Of a stretch of DNA of 64,000 nucleotides, positions 21,230 to 32,363 are shown piece by piece (position 1 is the stretch's first letter; every line of letters starts with the position of its first letter). A program made the position numbers and the translations under genes. The stretch is taken from positions 12,582,501 through 12,646,500 of the forward strand of contig NC_135384.1 of the NCBI RefSeq assembly GCF_049243985.1, read 5' to 3'. The stretch comes from Paroedura picta (taxonomy: Eukaryota; Chordata; Lepidosauria; Squamata; Gekkonidae). Below the pieces are notes generated by a model. It was given only the letters and a program-made list of their open reading frames with translations. It ran no database searches and was not told the DNA's origin.

Positions 21230-21490
21230 TCAGCTGTTTAAATTAATGTATTCCCTTGCCCAGACCATTCCACTAATGGCTTGCCACAATGCCACAATGC
21301 GCTCTGCTAATCATAATCAAAAAGACTGTGTGAGTAAGACAGAGCTTAATTTGTGTTCAGTTCTTGGTAATTTGCTCCCAGAAGTTCACCTCACTTAACT
21401 TTCAAGTGTTGCTGAAGTCTTTTACCTCTGCTGTATTATGTTTTCTATTTTTTTCCCTAACCTAAAGAGATAATTAGCACAGCATGTCTG
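21230..21490 (-). promoter_or_regulatory. Conserved OR upstream module of OR-D
   Basis: EBF-like CTCCCAGAAG (21375-21384) and homeodomain-type GATAATTAGC (about 21470-21479) are spaced as in the other modules. TATA-like AATTTGTG lies at about 21346. The module sits about 1.3-1.5 kb upstream of the ATG. Confidence 0.5.
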
Positions 21491-21784
21491 TGAGGGATGT
21501 AAGGCCAAATACATCTTAGCTAAATCTATGCCCATCAGAGTAGTACAGCTTTGCCACTATGCACCAAAAAGAAAGATCCCACAACTGCTTTGGAGTTGGT
21601 CTTAAATTTATTAAATTGTTAAGCTGAAGCGCAAAAAAAAAGAAGTTTTTTTCTTTAATATAACAACAACAACACATTTTATGGGCCTTCTTTGAGTCTC
21701 CCATGACTTTTCCAATGGCTGGGCAGATTTCATGGGATCCAAGTTTGCCTTTGTATTCCTCTCACATCTTGCTTTTCTTTGTTG

Positions 21785-21950
21785 ACACATTGCCGCTTTG
21801 AGCCTCCTTCGGATAGGGAAAAGCAGCATATAAGAACCAATTACCTTCTTCTTCTTCTTCTTCTTCTTCTTCTTCTTCTTCTTCTTCTTCACCACCCTGA
21901 GCCTCCGGGGAGGGCGGTATATAAATATAATAAATAAAATAAATATGACT
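21785..21950 (+). repeat. SINE 3' end, (TTC)n run and LINE tail
   Basis: GCCGCTTTGAGCCTCCTTCG through TATAAGAACCAATTACC is the SINE 3' end. (TTC)n follows at about 21846-21891. Then comes CTGAGCCTCCGGGGAGGGCG with GGTATATAAATATAATAAAT, an L2/CR1-type tail. Minus-strand poly-lysine ORFs here are artefacts of the microsatellite. Confidence 0.65.
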
Positions 21951-22426
21951 TTAGTCCATGCAGCCCCATGAATCCCAGTGCAGTCTTTTTTTGTTGAAGA
22001 AGTAGGTAGTACTCAGTTCCCTTTATACCAGAAGAAAGGGGAAAAAGACTCCAAAGAGCCACCAAAATACCTCTTCATACTAAGCAGTGGGTGATGAAAA
22101 AGACAAATGTGCTAAAGGTGAAGTACGTTTTATGTCCCCCCCCCAAAAAAAATCATATTTTTACATAGACACTGATATGGTCTGAAGAGATCTTGGGCTT
22201 TCAATAGATAGCTCAAGAGAAGTGTACAACAACAATGAAAATGACATAATCTATTCTACAAATTATCAGACAATTGAAAAAAAAATGGTGACTATCAATA
22301 TGTATTGTATATATTTATGGTGATGTGGCACTTAGAATATTTTGTATAGCTGCAATTTGACCAAACTAAAACATGAAATGTGTTTTTGTAATAAAATTTG
22401 CCAAATGCCTGGGAATTACCGGAATG

Positions 22427-23045
22427 TGTTGACCTTGTTCTTTGCTGTAATGGAGATCAACAAACCCCTCAGATCTTGCCCAATATCACTTTCGGAGTCC
22501 GTATCTGTCCGGGTGTGATCCAGACTGGCGGGCTAGAAGAGCGGGAAAGCACAGGTGGATTAAAGGCTGATGAACCGGGGAGGCTGGGCAGTTGGAAAGA
22601 AACGAGACAGAGTACCGAGAAGGACATTACTTACTGGAAGTGGCGGTGATCAATGAGAAGGTCCAAACGAGGGATGATTATACTCAGATAGCCCCTGAAA
22701 GAAATGGGGAGAGAGAGAGCTCCAGTATAACACTCCCCTCTCGTCCGCTGCAAGGAAGGGCCTGTCCAAGACACCGGCGTTTGTGGAACCTAGAAAGGAA
22801 AACTTACCTGGAGTGATTGCGAACCGCTGGGGCGGCAGAAGGGCGGGTCCGGAAATGGGGTACATGGCATGTAAGGGGTGAGGGAGGAGCGTAGAAAGGA
22901 TATAAGACAAGTGGGGAGCAGGGGAAGGGGTTGTTGGTTGGTGAAGGACGGGAGAAACACGCTGTATGTACTGTTCATGGCACCTCCCGGAAGCTGGCCA
23001 GCCAAGCCGGGATACCGGGAACCATGGCCCCCTGGAGCCAATAAG
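22427..23045. repeat. GC-rich unassigned segment, LTR-like in composition
   Basis: It is strongly GC-rich compared with its neighbours, with a TATA-like GGATATAAGAC at 22899-22909 after GC-rich text, a layout similar to the solo LTR at 10521. No convincing TG...CA ends with a target duplication were found, so I do not call it an LTR. ORFs here have no recognised domain. Confidence 0.3.
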
Positions 23046-23678
23046 CTACATCTTTTTGGCCCACAAGAGCCTCATTCTCTGATGATGAGGACTCACTAGA
23101 TGAGCTGCCGGAATGTTGTGCCCTGGAGTGCCTGCCCTGACCATGCCACCTACGTTTCTAGCCCTTAGGTTCAGGAGGAACAGTGTTGCCTGCTCCTGTA
23201 CTGTGGCCGTATTAGATTCAGATGCACTTCCAGGAACTTCCAACACCTGCACGGGCGCTGGGACCAAATGAGGGCTACCCAACACTTGACGGCTATCAGA
23301 GGTGGACTGTGGCCTAATCGGTGTCATTTGAGGCATAATAGGCACCTGAGACTCGTGCTGAGATGAGGGAGTCCCACCTGACACATCCTAACACCAGGAT
23401 ATGAGCCAGAAGCCCCTGAATCCCCTGGATCTGGGCATGCTGGCAAAACCTGCCAAGCTCTGGCATGATTGCTGACCCACCCCAACACTCTGCTGACTCA
23501 AACCAGGGTGGGGCCATGTGGATTGTAGCCCAGCAGCAGGTCAGGCCGTTTGCAGGCCAGGCTGCTGCCATGCCAATGGGTTCCCGACCTGGGATAAACC
23601 AGGATGGGCACCCCCCATCCTGTCGTGTGCTGTTTTGGGGCCATGCTCCTCCCGTCTTCCCTGCCTCGAGGCAGTCCG

Positions 23679-23762
<84 letters not shown>

Positions 23763-23990
23763 TTAAACAATCACCTCAGCAGGCCCTCAATGTAGGCCGC
23801 ACTTGGAGCCCTTTAAAGCTGATTCGCTCCCTTACCCCCCAGCCCACCAATCAGCACTGCTGCCACCCCCAGGGGCTTATGGGACTTGTAGCCCCCTTCC
23901 CTGTGTGCTCTTTAGGTAACTGCTTCCCCGCAGTGGCAAATAGCACCCAGGGTAAGTCCTGACTGCCCTTAATGCCAAAGTGGGCTGTGT
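23046..23990 (-). mobile_element. Possible retroelement gag-like remnant with (ATT)n run
   Basis: A minus-strand stretch reads as a proline/serine-rich, low-order protein, with a serine-rich piece near 23060-23130. This fits the gag region of DIRS-like elements but is not diagnostic. It is broken. An (ATT)n microsatellite of about 28 units lies at 23679-23762. The call is tentative. Confidence 0.25.
23679..23762. repeat. (ATT)n microsatellite, about 28 units
   Basis: An uninterrupted trinucleotide run. Several leucine, isoleucine or tyrosine homopolymer ORFs on both strands arise only from this run and are not genes. Confidence 0.95.
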
Positions 23991-24239
23991 CTTCATTGGC
24001 TAAAATGCCAACCTGCTAATCAATAACACGGGCCAGAGAGTAACCCTATTTTACTAGTAGAGTCTCCACAAAGGGCAAGGTGGGAACTGGAGGGAACTGG
24101 AGAGCTAATATTTCAAGGGTGGTAGACAAAAGGTCTTAGAAGTTCACTGTCCAAGAGATCCTGGATCAGAGGTAGCTTGACAGTAACAGGTGGGTACTTT
24201 TCTCTCATAACTTTGATTTTATCTTATTAACTTGGAAAG

Positions 24240-24385
24240 ATATGCTGGATTAATTATCAAGTTACATTTCTTACAAAGGAGAAGCAATAATATAGCAAAT
24301 GGGAAATGGGGAAAAGGTTCCAGTCTCAGATCACAATTAAATGAGCTGAACTCTTGGGAATAAGTTGCCAGAGAATACAAATAGT
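24240..24385 (+). promoter_or_regulatory. Conserved OR upstream module of OR-E (variant form)
   Basis: Homeodomain-type TTAATTAT (about 24250-24257) comes first, then AAATGAGCTGAACTCTTGGG, where CTCTTGGGAA (24351-24360) is the EBF-like site. It matches the module at 8970 in reverse. It sits about 0.9 kb upstream of the ATG. Confidence 0.5.
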
Positions 24386-25296
24386 TCCCTTTCCTAATTA
24401 ACCCTGCCATTTTGGTTTGGGTTAGACAGAAAATAGGTAAGTACATTGTAGCAAATCACACAACCAGAGGTAAGGAATCACAATGGTGAAAGGATGTATG
24501 TATTTTAGCAACTGGAGAAGGAACTGAAGCTGATGTTATCAAGGTTTTTATACATTTTCTCATCATGTTTAGTATTGGCGATGTGTTTTGAAGCAGATCA
24601 TGGCTTCTAGAGCTACCCTGAGTTTTGTGTTTATAATTCCTGCTAATGATCAATCTGACTCTATGGAATGAAGACCCAATATTTGAAAACTCAGCTAGAA
24701 TCTCAGTAGAAATTGACAAAGGAGATCCCAGGATGAAAACAGAAATAGTGTATGTGCAGAATTATTACAGGGCTTTAAATAAATTACTACTTGGTGTCCT
24801 CTAGATCGTTTTACTTTACTTACTGCAGTTGGAAAGTTCTGCAATAAGCAGAACTTTAAAGTATAGAATAAGACTGTGGATCAGTGCTTAGAGAAGAGTC
24901 CACTGCTTCAGTTTTCATGTATTGATCATTCCTTAAGCACAATGTCAATGCATGCAGAAGCTGCAGATCCATGGCATTACTTTATCAAGTTTCATATCGT
25001 TTCAGATCAAGTGGCCAGAAACTATAAGTGTGGAACTTGTACAATGTAAGGCCACTGGAATTTAATAGGAGAAGGCTGTGCTAGAAGACAGCAAGCGAGA
25101 GACTTTGTGCCCTGTCTATTTAGTGTTTGATGAAGTGTATTCCATTTTCCCCCAAATTCATTTCATTGCAGGGCTGTCATGTGTACTGAGATGTGGAAAC
25201 TGGAAAATCAGCCTAATTGTTAATTGACATTACTAGAATAAAATAGTGTCTCTCATAGGTCCTACAGAAAGGCTGCAGCTGGACATTGAGGGCATA

Positions 25297-26226
25297 ATGC
25301 TGAACCTTACATCCCCCTTGGAATTTCTCCTTCTGGAATTTTCAGACATCCGAGAACTACAGATCTTGCATTTCTTTGTCTTCTTAACAGTATACTTGAC
25401 TGCAGTGACTGGCAACCTTCTCATCATCATTGCTGTAGTCCTTGATCATCACCTGCACACCCCCATGTACTTTTTTCTCCTGAACCTGGCCCTGATGGAT
25501 CTTGGCTTAGTTTCAGTCACAGTACCCAAAGCGATGGCCAATGCCCTCCTGAACACCAGTTCCATTTCTTATCCTGCCTGTGTGGCTCAGGTTTTCTTCC
25601 TTGTCTTGTTTGAAGGGGCAGATATGGCCATCTTAACCATAATGGCTCGGGATCGGTATGTCGCTATCTGCAATCCATTGCAATATGAGACAATTATGCA
25701 CAGAGGAGCCTGCATTGAGATGGCAGTCAGTGCTTGGATTGCAGGTACACTCAACGGTATATTAAATAGCGGAGGGACTTTTGGGGTCACTTTCTGCTCC
25801 AGCATGATCGACCAGTTCTTCTGTGAAATTCCACACCTTCTAAAACTCTCCTGCTCTGACATGTATTTTGTGGAAGTTGGTATTATTATATTGGACTCTG
25901 TCCTTGGACTAGGGTGCTTCAGCTTCATCATTGCCTCCTACATGCAGATTTTTGCAGCAGTGCTCAAAATCCCTTCTGCTCATGGGAAGAAAAAGGCCCT
26001 CTCCACCTGCGTTCCCCACCTCACCGTGGTGTCTTGGCTTATATTTAGTAGCATCTTCAGCTACATGAAGCCTCAGAGTGACAGTTCAAGTGGACAGAAT
26101 GTTCTTTTTGCAACTTTGTATGCTATTCTTCCGCCTGTGCTCAACCCATTCATCTATAGCATGAGAAACAAAGAAATAAAGAATGCATTATTGAAGCTCT
26201 TTGATTGGGGACATTTTTCAAAATAG
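25297..26226 (+). CDS. Olfactory receptor, family 14-like (OR-E, 309 aa)
   Basis: This is the first plus-strand receptor. It is intact, with NLT at 3-5, GN at 39-40, LHTPMYFF at 53-60, loop-2 cysteines, KALSTCVPH at 233-241 and NPFIYSMRN at 283-291. The DRY box reads MARDRYVAIC: Arg replaces the His found in every other copy here, the one clear deviation at a normally fixed position. DRY itself is kept, so coupling may be intact. The start is the ATG at 25297. The acceptor GGTCCTACAG ends at 25267, leaving 29 nt of 5' UTR in this exon, and ATTACTAGAATAAAA upstream is a conserved branch-point region. It pairs with OR-B at 7203 and OR-H at 45689 by sequence and flanks. Confidence 0.95.
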   Translation: MLNLTSPLEFLLLEFSDIRELQILHFFVFLTVYLTAVTGNLLIIIAVVLDHHLHTPMYFFLLNLALMDLGLVSVTVPKAMANALLNTSSISYPACVAQVFFLVLFEGADMAILTIMARDRYVAICNPLQYETIMHRGACIEMAVSAWIAGTLNGILNSGGTFGVTFCSSMIDQFFCEIPHLLKLSCSDMYFVEVGIIILDSVLGLGCFSFIIASYMQIFAAVLKIPSAHGKKKALSTCVPHLTVVSWLIFSSIFSYMKPQSDSSSGQNVLFATLYAILPPVLNPFIYSMRNKEIKNALLKLFDWGHFSK

Positions 26227-26608
26227 CAGGCAAAAGTTGGGTTGAATAATCTTGTGCATATTTTTTAAAAGAATCATGCTCAGATAAAATATACTAAAGA
26301 GATTATGCTGGCTTATTTCAAAGCACTTTGGTAGATGAAGCTTCCATGTTTTGATGGGCATTGAGCAAAATGTGCTCAAGGGCCTTTCCTCCTCCTATAT
26401 AGATCAGTGAGACCTCGTTCCCTTCTAATATAACCCTACCTTTTTAATGCATCTTTTGTCACCTTACTCCAGACCATTCCTTCAGCCATCTGCATGCCTT
26501 TTCCTCAATGGTACTATGGGTTAGGAGTGGCTGGAAGTATCACTGTTGTGACTGTCACTAGCTCTCAACTCTTTCCTAGGAATAGTGGGCAGCCCAGGTA
26601 ACTAAGAG

Positions 26609-26744
26609 CAGGGGTAGTCAACCTGCGGTCCTCCAGATGTTCATGGACTACAATTCCCATGAGCCCCTGTCAGCATTTGCTGGTAGGGGCTCATGGGAAT
26701 TGTAGTCCATGAACATCTGGAGGACCGCAGGTTGACTACCCCTG
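26609..26744. mobile_element. Near-perfect palindromic hAT-type MITE (136 bp)
   Basis: It runs from CAGGGGTAGTCAACCTGCGG to its reverse complement, with arms of about 66 bp differing at only two central bases around a TTT spacer. Both sides carry the identical 8-bp ACTAAGAG (26601-26608 and 26745-26752), as expected for hAT transposition. The paralogous flank of the receptor at 45689 (about 46985-47005) is continuous there, giving an empty site. It is non-coding and must have been moved by another element's transposase. It is young. Confidence 0.92.
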
Positions 26745-26752
26745 ACTAAGAG

Positions 26753-28292
26753 CATAAGGGATAGAGCACTTGCAAACAGATGGACAAAAGAAAGTCAAAC
26801 AGGAAGGTGGAAGAGGAGGTGTGTGGGCAGTGAACCTTAGATCTTGAAGTTTCCCCATCTCTGATGCCAAATCTGAAAGAATTAGAAGTTCTGGGAATAA
26901 AGTTAAGAAGGGGAAAACAATGTATGTACCTGAACGTCCAGGAGCAAGACTGGATGGAAAATAATAATAAACACAATTGAACAATGCTTTGCCCTTACTG
27001 GTAAAATACATTTTTTTCACAATAAACGTTTCTAACATTCCTGTAATTCTGTTTGTGCAGTTCTCTGTCAAACCCTACCTACCGAAAGCAGGCTTTACTG
27101 AAATGGACCAGACAGAATGCATATAACTGTTTTAATGAATTTATTCCTTTTTTCCAATAAGTGATTATTGAACTTATGTTCCTACCTGTCCTGAGCTACT
27201 GGGAAGGGCAGAATACACAGACACTGATAATGATGATGACTATGTTGATGATGATGCAGTAGGAAGATAATGGGGCCGGACTCCATTTGAAATGTCAGCT
27301 CCATATTGTCTTTCACAGAGAACTTCTCTGTAAAAACTACTGTTGAGTTCAAATATGTCATCCTTTTTTCCATGCTAAAATACATGATAGTCTACTATAT
27401 TATGTTGAAAACCAAGTTTTTGTTGTTTCAAATTGAGCAAAAATAATTAGCTTTGTAAGAGAACCATAGTGAACCTACACAAAATAAATATTCTACCATA
27501 TATATGTTTTCACATTCTGGGTTTCTTAGTATTTTGAAACACTGTGACCTCTCACGTAAAGCACAATAATAAAAATGAAGCTCCAATGTTTTCTTTCTAC
27601 TTGTATTGGAATCTTGGCTTGAAGTACAAATCTAGTCCCATGCAATACGTTTTTTTTTTAAGTGGTTTGTGGGTTAAATCCTAAAACACTGAGGTTGTAG
27701 TTGCTACCCCAGTTGTACATGCTTGTCAGAATCGAGAGATAAGTGTCTCTCTTTGGGCACTGTAACCTGTGCAGTAGTATACAATGTCTCTACAGTAGTC
27801 ACACCACTCACAAATTATGGCTTATTTCAAAAACCAACAAACAAAAACTTTAAGAAGCTGTGGTAGAAAACCACCCCGAATGTGTTTCTTATTGTAGTTT
27901 TTAGACCTCATGTGTTTATTATCCAGGAAGCAATTTCTAAGTGTCTTGTGAGATATAACCCTTCATGACTACTAGAAATCCTTCCAGACAGCATGGATAA
28001 TATTTATCTCACCACAGAAATATAGACTTGTGTTGATGATACAAATGTGGGAAATTATTGTTTTTAGATGCTTACTGAGGAGGCAGAGGGAGATTGGTCC
28101 TCTTCCTTCTGAAATCAGGAAAACTGTTCCAGCAAAAGAAGTATGAGGATGGAATTTCTTCCTTTTTCTTCTCCTCAGTTCCCACAAAGTATTGGGGAAT
28201 TTGCATAGATTCTATAACATTGGGAATCACCTTTCCTGCCATTGGAAGGCAATGCTGAGGGGGAAATGTATTCCTTGATTTTACCCTATGTG
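26753..28292. other. OR-E 3' flank, paralog of 47005-47600
   Basis: GAGCACTTGCAAACAGA, GGAAGGTGGAAGAGGAGGT and GGTACAAATGTGGGAAAT-like text recur after the receptor at 45689. I see no gene. A (GAT)n-like stretch lies near 27225-27265. The rest is AT-rich and unassigned. Confidence 0.5.
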
Positions 28293-28300
28293 TTCTAATG

Positions 28301-28649
28301 CAGTGGTCCCCAACCTTTGTATCACCGGGGACTGGTCAATGCTTGACAATTTTACTAAGGCCTGGGGGGGGGGTAGTCTTTTGCCAAGGGACGTTGCCAC
28401 CGCCTGAACCCCTGCTCCACTTGCTTTCCCACTGGCACCCCTGACTTCCCGCCGCCTGCTGGGGGGTGCTGTCAGCAGCAGGTGCGCAGTGCCACACTAA
28501 GGGGGAGCCCCAGCCATGGCAGTCACTGGAGAGCACCAAAGGTGAGCTGGCAGCAGAGTGGCAGGGCAGCCCCCAAGGCAGCAGCTGGGGAGGAGGACGA
28601 GGAGGATTCGCGGGCCGGTACCGACTGGCCCGAGGGTTGGGGACCAGTG
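28301..28649. mobile_element. Non-autonomous hAT transposon (349 bp)
   Basis: It begins CAGTGGTCCCCAACC, ends GGTTGGGGACCAGTG and is flanked by TTCTAATG (28293-28300) and TTCTAACG (28650-28657), an 8-bp duplication with one change. The interior is GC-rich and non-coding. Family members lie at 41858-42295 and 56215-56567, and a short 5' end at 54905-54953. Confidence 0.9.
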
Positions 28650-29149
28650 TTCTAACGTGTGAGTTCTATAAACAAATTATAGACATGATATGTTACAAAG
28701 TTTATTTGCCTCAAGGAACCCGAAGGCAGCCAATTTCATTTTCCGAAATGTAGTGATTTACCAGTTTTAATCCCCCCCCCCCATTTTCAGTGACTATATT
28801 AGGGCATGGTTACAAAGCACGTAGCTGGTACAGACAAACTAAAATGCATAGATCCTTTTCCTTGGATATACTGGGATTTTCAGCCCTCTGACTCTCTAGG
28901 TCTTATCTGGAAGACATGGGTTATATTTTGAAATCAGCCTCAGTAAAATTGTCAAGCTTTGACAATCTAAATCCAAGGAATTAATGTTTTTTTTACTTAT
29001 TAATAATAAATTTGATCACAATTAGATTTATATGTCTGGATCACTTTTCCATATTACCATACTGAATCACAATATTTCCCTATTTAGCCAGATTGGTTTA
29101 GTGGTTAAGAAGAAGAGCTTGAGTAATCAGTGGATGGGGAGATTGTGGT

Positions 29150-29700
29150 GGAACCAGCCTCTGTGGACTGACCAGTCTGCGTACCTATAATGGCACTCTA
29201 AAGATCAAGCATCTTCTCTTATAATTACATGCTGAGCACAGGGTACAGAGTACAGGTGTCGATGAACATTGTTGGCCCGGCACTTAGGGGGTGGTAAAGG
29301 GCAGCACAGGCAAAGGATCCCTCCAATCCAACCCCACCCCACCAATGAACATATATCACTAATACAAATACCAGCCAGAAAAGAGCCCCAAAAGGTAAAG
29401 TGTACTCTTACTTGAGAAACAATATAACACAAAATAAACATATGAAGAAGAAGAAGAAGAGTTGGTTCTTAATCTAAGAAAACTTGCTGTGTGTCTGTAA
29501 ATTGATTTCTCCTATTTATTTTCTGCAAAAAAAATCTCAATACTTAAATATAAATCAGATGTAACACTGACAAAAGCAAAGGCATTCAAGTCAGCAAATC
29601 CTTTCATGTTTCAAGGTGCAATTTAATCAATCGGAAATACAGCTGCACATTCATGAAGATGGATCTATAATTGGTAGAATAAAACAGGGTAGAGAATGAA
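29150..29700. other. Duplicated flank, paralog of 47970-48400
   Basis: AACCAGCCTCTGTGGACTG, CTTATAATTACATG, ACAGGTGTC.ATGA and AATCTAAGAAAACTTG occur in the same order in both places, extending the OR-E/OR-H duplication 3 kb or more beyond the genes. A tRNA-SINE head (29086-29125) and a tiny SINE tail (29440-29470) lie in this copy. Confidence 0.6.
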
Positions 29701-30254
29701 GAAAGCTTGCAGCAGCATAGCACAAAGGAGTTGGTTTTTCCAAGCTGCCAAACACTTGTTCAATTACAAAATATGTGAGGAAAAAAACAAAGAGAACAAT
29801 AAGGATTAAGTAAAGAGCCTGTGAGTTTTGTTTTGTTCCTGAAAATAGACTCCACTAGCATGCTTTGATATAGCTTATGCAAGGCTGGAGTCTGTCTATG
29901 ATAATGAAGTTTGTGATTTTTCGGACAATCCCTTGAAAAAACTATTTGAAACAGACAGTATAAAACCGGGGAAGTCTGTCATCGCCCCTTGGGCTTCTTG
30001 CCCAAGATTGCGTCACATCTAAGGTTCAAGATTGCGTCACATCTAAGAACTCCAAGGAAGTTGGAAAGATTTCTACCAAGGACTCCCCCCCCCTTTGTTT
30101 GCTGCCCAAAATTGAGATGTTTGCTATTGCGCAGAGATACGGGTCCTTTGTAAGGTTAACGTTGCCATATATATGGATTCTTGGGTTTTATTGGCAGCAC
30201 ATGTTTCTTAATATATTGCACTTGGCATTTCTTGCAAACATTGACTTGCAGGTG

Positions 30255-30945
30255 GGCACATCATGGCTGGAAGTGTTGGATTGAAACATGGCCACAGCTT
30301 TATTTATCCCCCACACAAGAGGGTTGGCCCAGCCTGAGAAGGGGACTGACCTAAGCAGTCAGCAAACCGCCTAAACCCCAGACTCCAGAGACACCCTGGG
30401 TACTCGCACCGGTTCCCAGTAGGGAATGTAAATCCCCTTGCCTACTGGAATCCTATCCTAATGGGAAGTGACCTTAGTAGGGGAGCCAAAGGGCAGCAAC
30501 CTCAGCTAACTACCCAGAGATTGCCCGGCACATGAGCCTACCCCCTCTTTCCCAGCCAGGTTGGCGTTGCCTGCTATGTGCCACCTCTTAAGAGGCCCCA
30601 AACCCCCATGGAGTCCAACACATAGGCTCAACTCCCTGCCAACAAGCTCCATCTCCAGGCAAAATTCCACAACTGAGACAAAATAAAATTGCCAATAACT
30701 TTCCAACCACCACCATCAAACAATAACTAGGTGGGTGGGCAGGAAGCTGTCTGCTCAGTGATCACAGGGCCAGAGGCTGGGTCCCACAGCACATGGCATC
30801 TTTATAGGACCCACCTCCACAGTGCGACTGTTATGCCCGTACGCAGCATATGGGTAGTTGGTGCGGTCATGTCCACCCTCCAGCTGGCTCTCTGCCACTG
30901 CCATAGACAGCTTAAGGTGAGTCGTGGCTGTGCTTTGTTCAATAT
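30255..30945. mobile_element. GC-rich insertion, possibly DIRS-like end
   Basis: This GC-rich block interrupts OR upstream sequence that is continuous in the paralog near 58190-58230. It holds GGCCACAGCTTTATTTA and AGAGGGTTGGCCCAGCC. Related text occurs at 47590-47910 (AGAGGGTTGGCCCAATTTG) and, for the first motif, at 53318-53340 and 63978-63999. No coding domain is visible. The link to DIRS elements is a guess from context. Confidence 0.35.
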
Positions 30946-31399
30946 TTGATTTTCCTCATTCGAGATAACAGTGTTACACGATTTTTTCCCCCATTTACAT
31001 TTGTCCTGAAAGGGGGTGGGATGAACTCTTACTTGCTCACATCTGCCCTTATTCTTCTCCAGACCTGTGCGGTAATGGCTACTTTGCCCCAGTGGCTGTC
31101 TCAGCAGCACAGGACCACAGAAAAGACACGTTATATTGAACAGGTCTAATGTGCCGGTGAAAAATGTAAGCTGTGCTGAGAATACCAAGGCAAGCTTGGG
31201 AAAATTGGGCCTGCCAAACCATTGGCAGAAATCATGGGAGACTCAAAGAAGCTCCATAAACATATTTTTCAATGAGCTTCTTATGCTCATTAAAATATTA
31301 AACTTTTAATGAACCTAAGCTTAACTCCAAAACTGTTGTGGGATCTTTCTTTTGGGTCCACAGTAGCACACTGGAAGAACTCTGTGATATTAGAGGTCC

Positions 31400-31700
31400 T
31401 TGGTCTTACATCATGCACATGTGCTAATTATCTATTTAGGTTAGTTACCAATAATAATAATAATACACCAGAGGTAAAAGGCTTCAGCAACCCTTGGTAG
31501 TTAAGTAAGGTGAACTCCTGGGAGCAAGATGCCAACAACAAGATATAAATTAAGATCTGCCTTACTCACTTAGCCTTTTTAATTTTGACAGGAATAAGCA
31601 ACATCTATTGTATCATTCCATCTACAGAATGGCCTGGGCTAGTGAATACATGACTTTAAATTGAACCAGACTTTCTCTCATTGGTCACAGATGTTAATTC
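31400..31700 (+). promoter_or_regulatory. Conserved OR upstream module of OR-F
   Basis: Homeodomain-type CTAATTATCTATTTAGG (31424-31440), EBF-like CTCCTGGGAG (31515-31524), TATA-like TATAAATTAAG (31544-31554) and CTCTCATTGGTCACAG (inverted CCAAT, about 31675-31690) lie in this order on the coding strand. It sits about 3.1 kb upstream of the ATG at 34550, so the first intron would be about 2.7 kb. Confidence 0.55.
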
Positions 31701-31911
31701 ATGTTATTCATCCATCGATTCACACGCGCATGAAAAATGAAGAAATACTACTCGACAATGGCAATTCAGTGGAAATGAAGACAGGGAACCTAAACTGAAA
31801 AGGTCTGGAGGAGAAACAGGATACCAAGGTATTGGAAAATCATGCATGAGTACAGAATCATTGTAGCACGGTTTCAAAGGTACTCCTTCCTATCTTTCAC
31901 AGTGTTTTAGG

Positions 31912-32062
31912 ATAGATGCAGGTGGGTAGCCATGTTGGGCTGAAGCAACAGAACAAAGTCAGAGTCCCATGGCACCTTTAAGAGCAGCAAAGATCTATTC
32001 ATTGTATAAGCTTTTGTGTGCAAGCATACTTCTTCAGATACAATGTGCATGGCAAAAAAAAA
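31912..32062. repeat. Retroposon-like repeat (CACCTTTAAG family)
   Basis: AGGATAGATGCAGGTGGGTA, then CATGGCACCTTTAAGAGCAG and TATAAGCTTTTGTGTGCA, is one member of a repeat family also at 37570-37740, 51060-51150, 59870-60085 and 60321-60540. An (AC)n run follows at 32060-32080. Confidence 0.5.
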
Positions 32063-32087
32063 AACACACACACACACACCACACAAA

Positions 32088-32363
32088 CCAGTTTGGTGTA
32101 GTGGTTAGGAGTGTGGACTTCTAATCTGGCATGCCAGGTTTGATTCTGTGCTCCCCCACATGCAGCCAGCTGGGTGACCTTGGGCTCGCCACGGCACTGA
32201 TAAAGCTGTTCTGACCAAGCAGGAATATCAGGGCTCTCTCAGCCTCACCCACCTCACAGGGTGTCTGTTGTGGGGAGAAGAAAGGGAAGGAGACTGTAAG
32301 CTACTTTGAGCCTCCTTCGGGTAGCGAAAAGCGGCATATAAGAACCAACTCTTCTTCTTCTTC
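32088..32363 (+). repeat. Sauria-like tRNA SINE
   Basis: It is near full length, from ACCAGTTTGGTGTAGTGGTT to AGAACCAACTC plus (TTC)n, and well preserved. Confidence 0.85.

Noticed and set aside
21611-21895. Poly-lysine ORF on the minus strand
   Set aside because: It comes from the (TTC)n microsatellite and the adjacent SINE tail.
22419-23115. CCGGAATG on both sides of a GC-rich block, as an 8-bp target duplication
   Set aside because: The enclosed ends (TGTTGACC and AGATGAGCTG) are not inverted or typical of hAT, and the right copy lies inside a gag-like stretch. Probably chance.
23498-23795. ORFs with long Ile, Leu or Tyr runs on both strands
   Set aside because: They are pure products of the (ATT)n microsatellite.
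25587-25931. 114-aa antisense ORF inside OR-E, and similar ones at 45979-46323, 14302-14526 and 2007-2222
   Set aside because: They are reverse-strand shadows of receptor coding sequence. Similarity between them reflects the conserved receptors.
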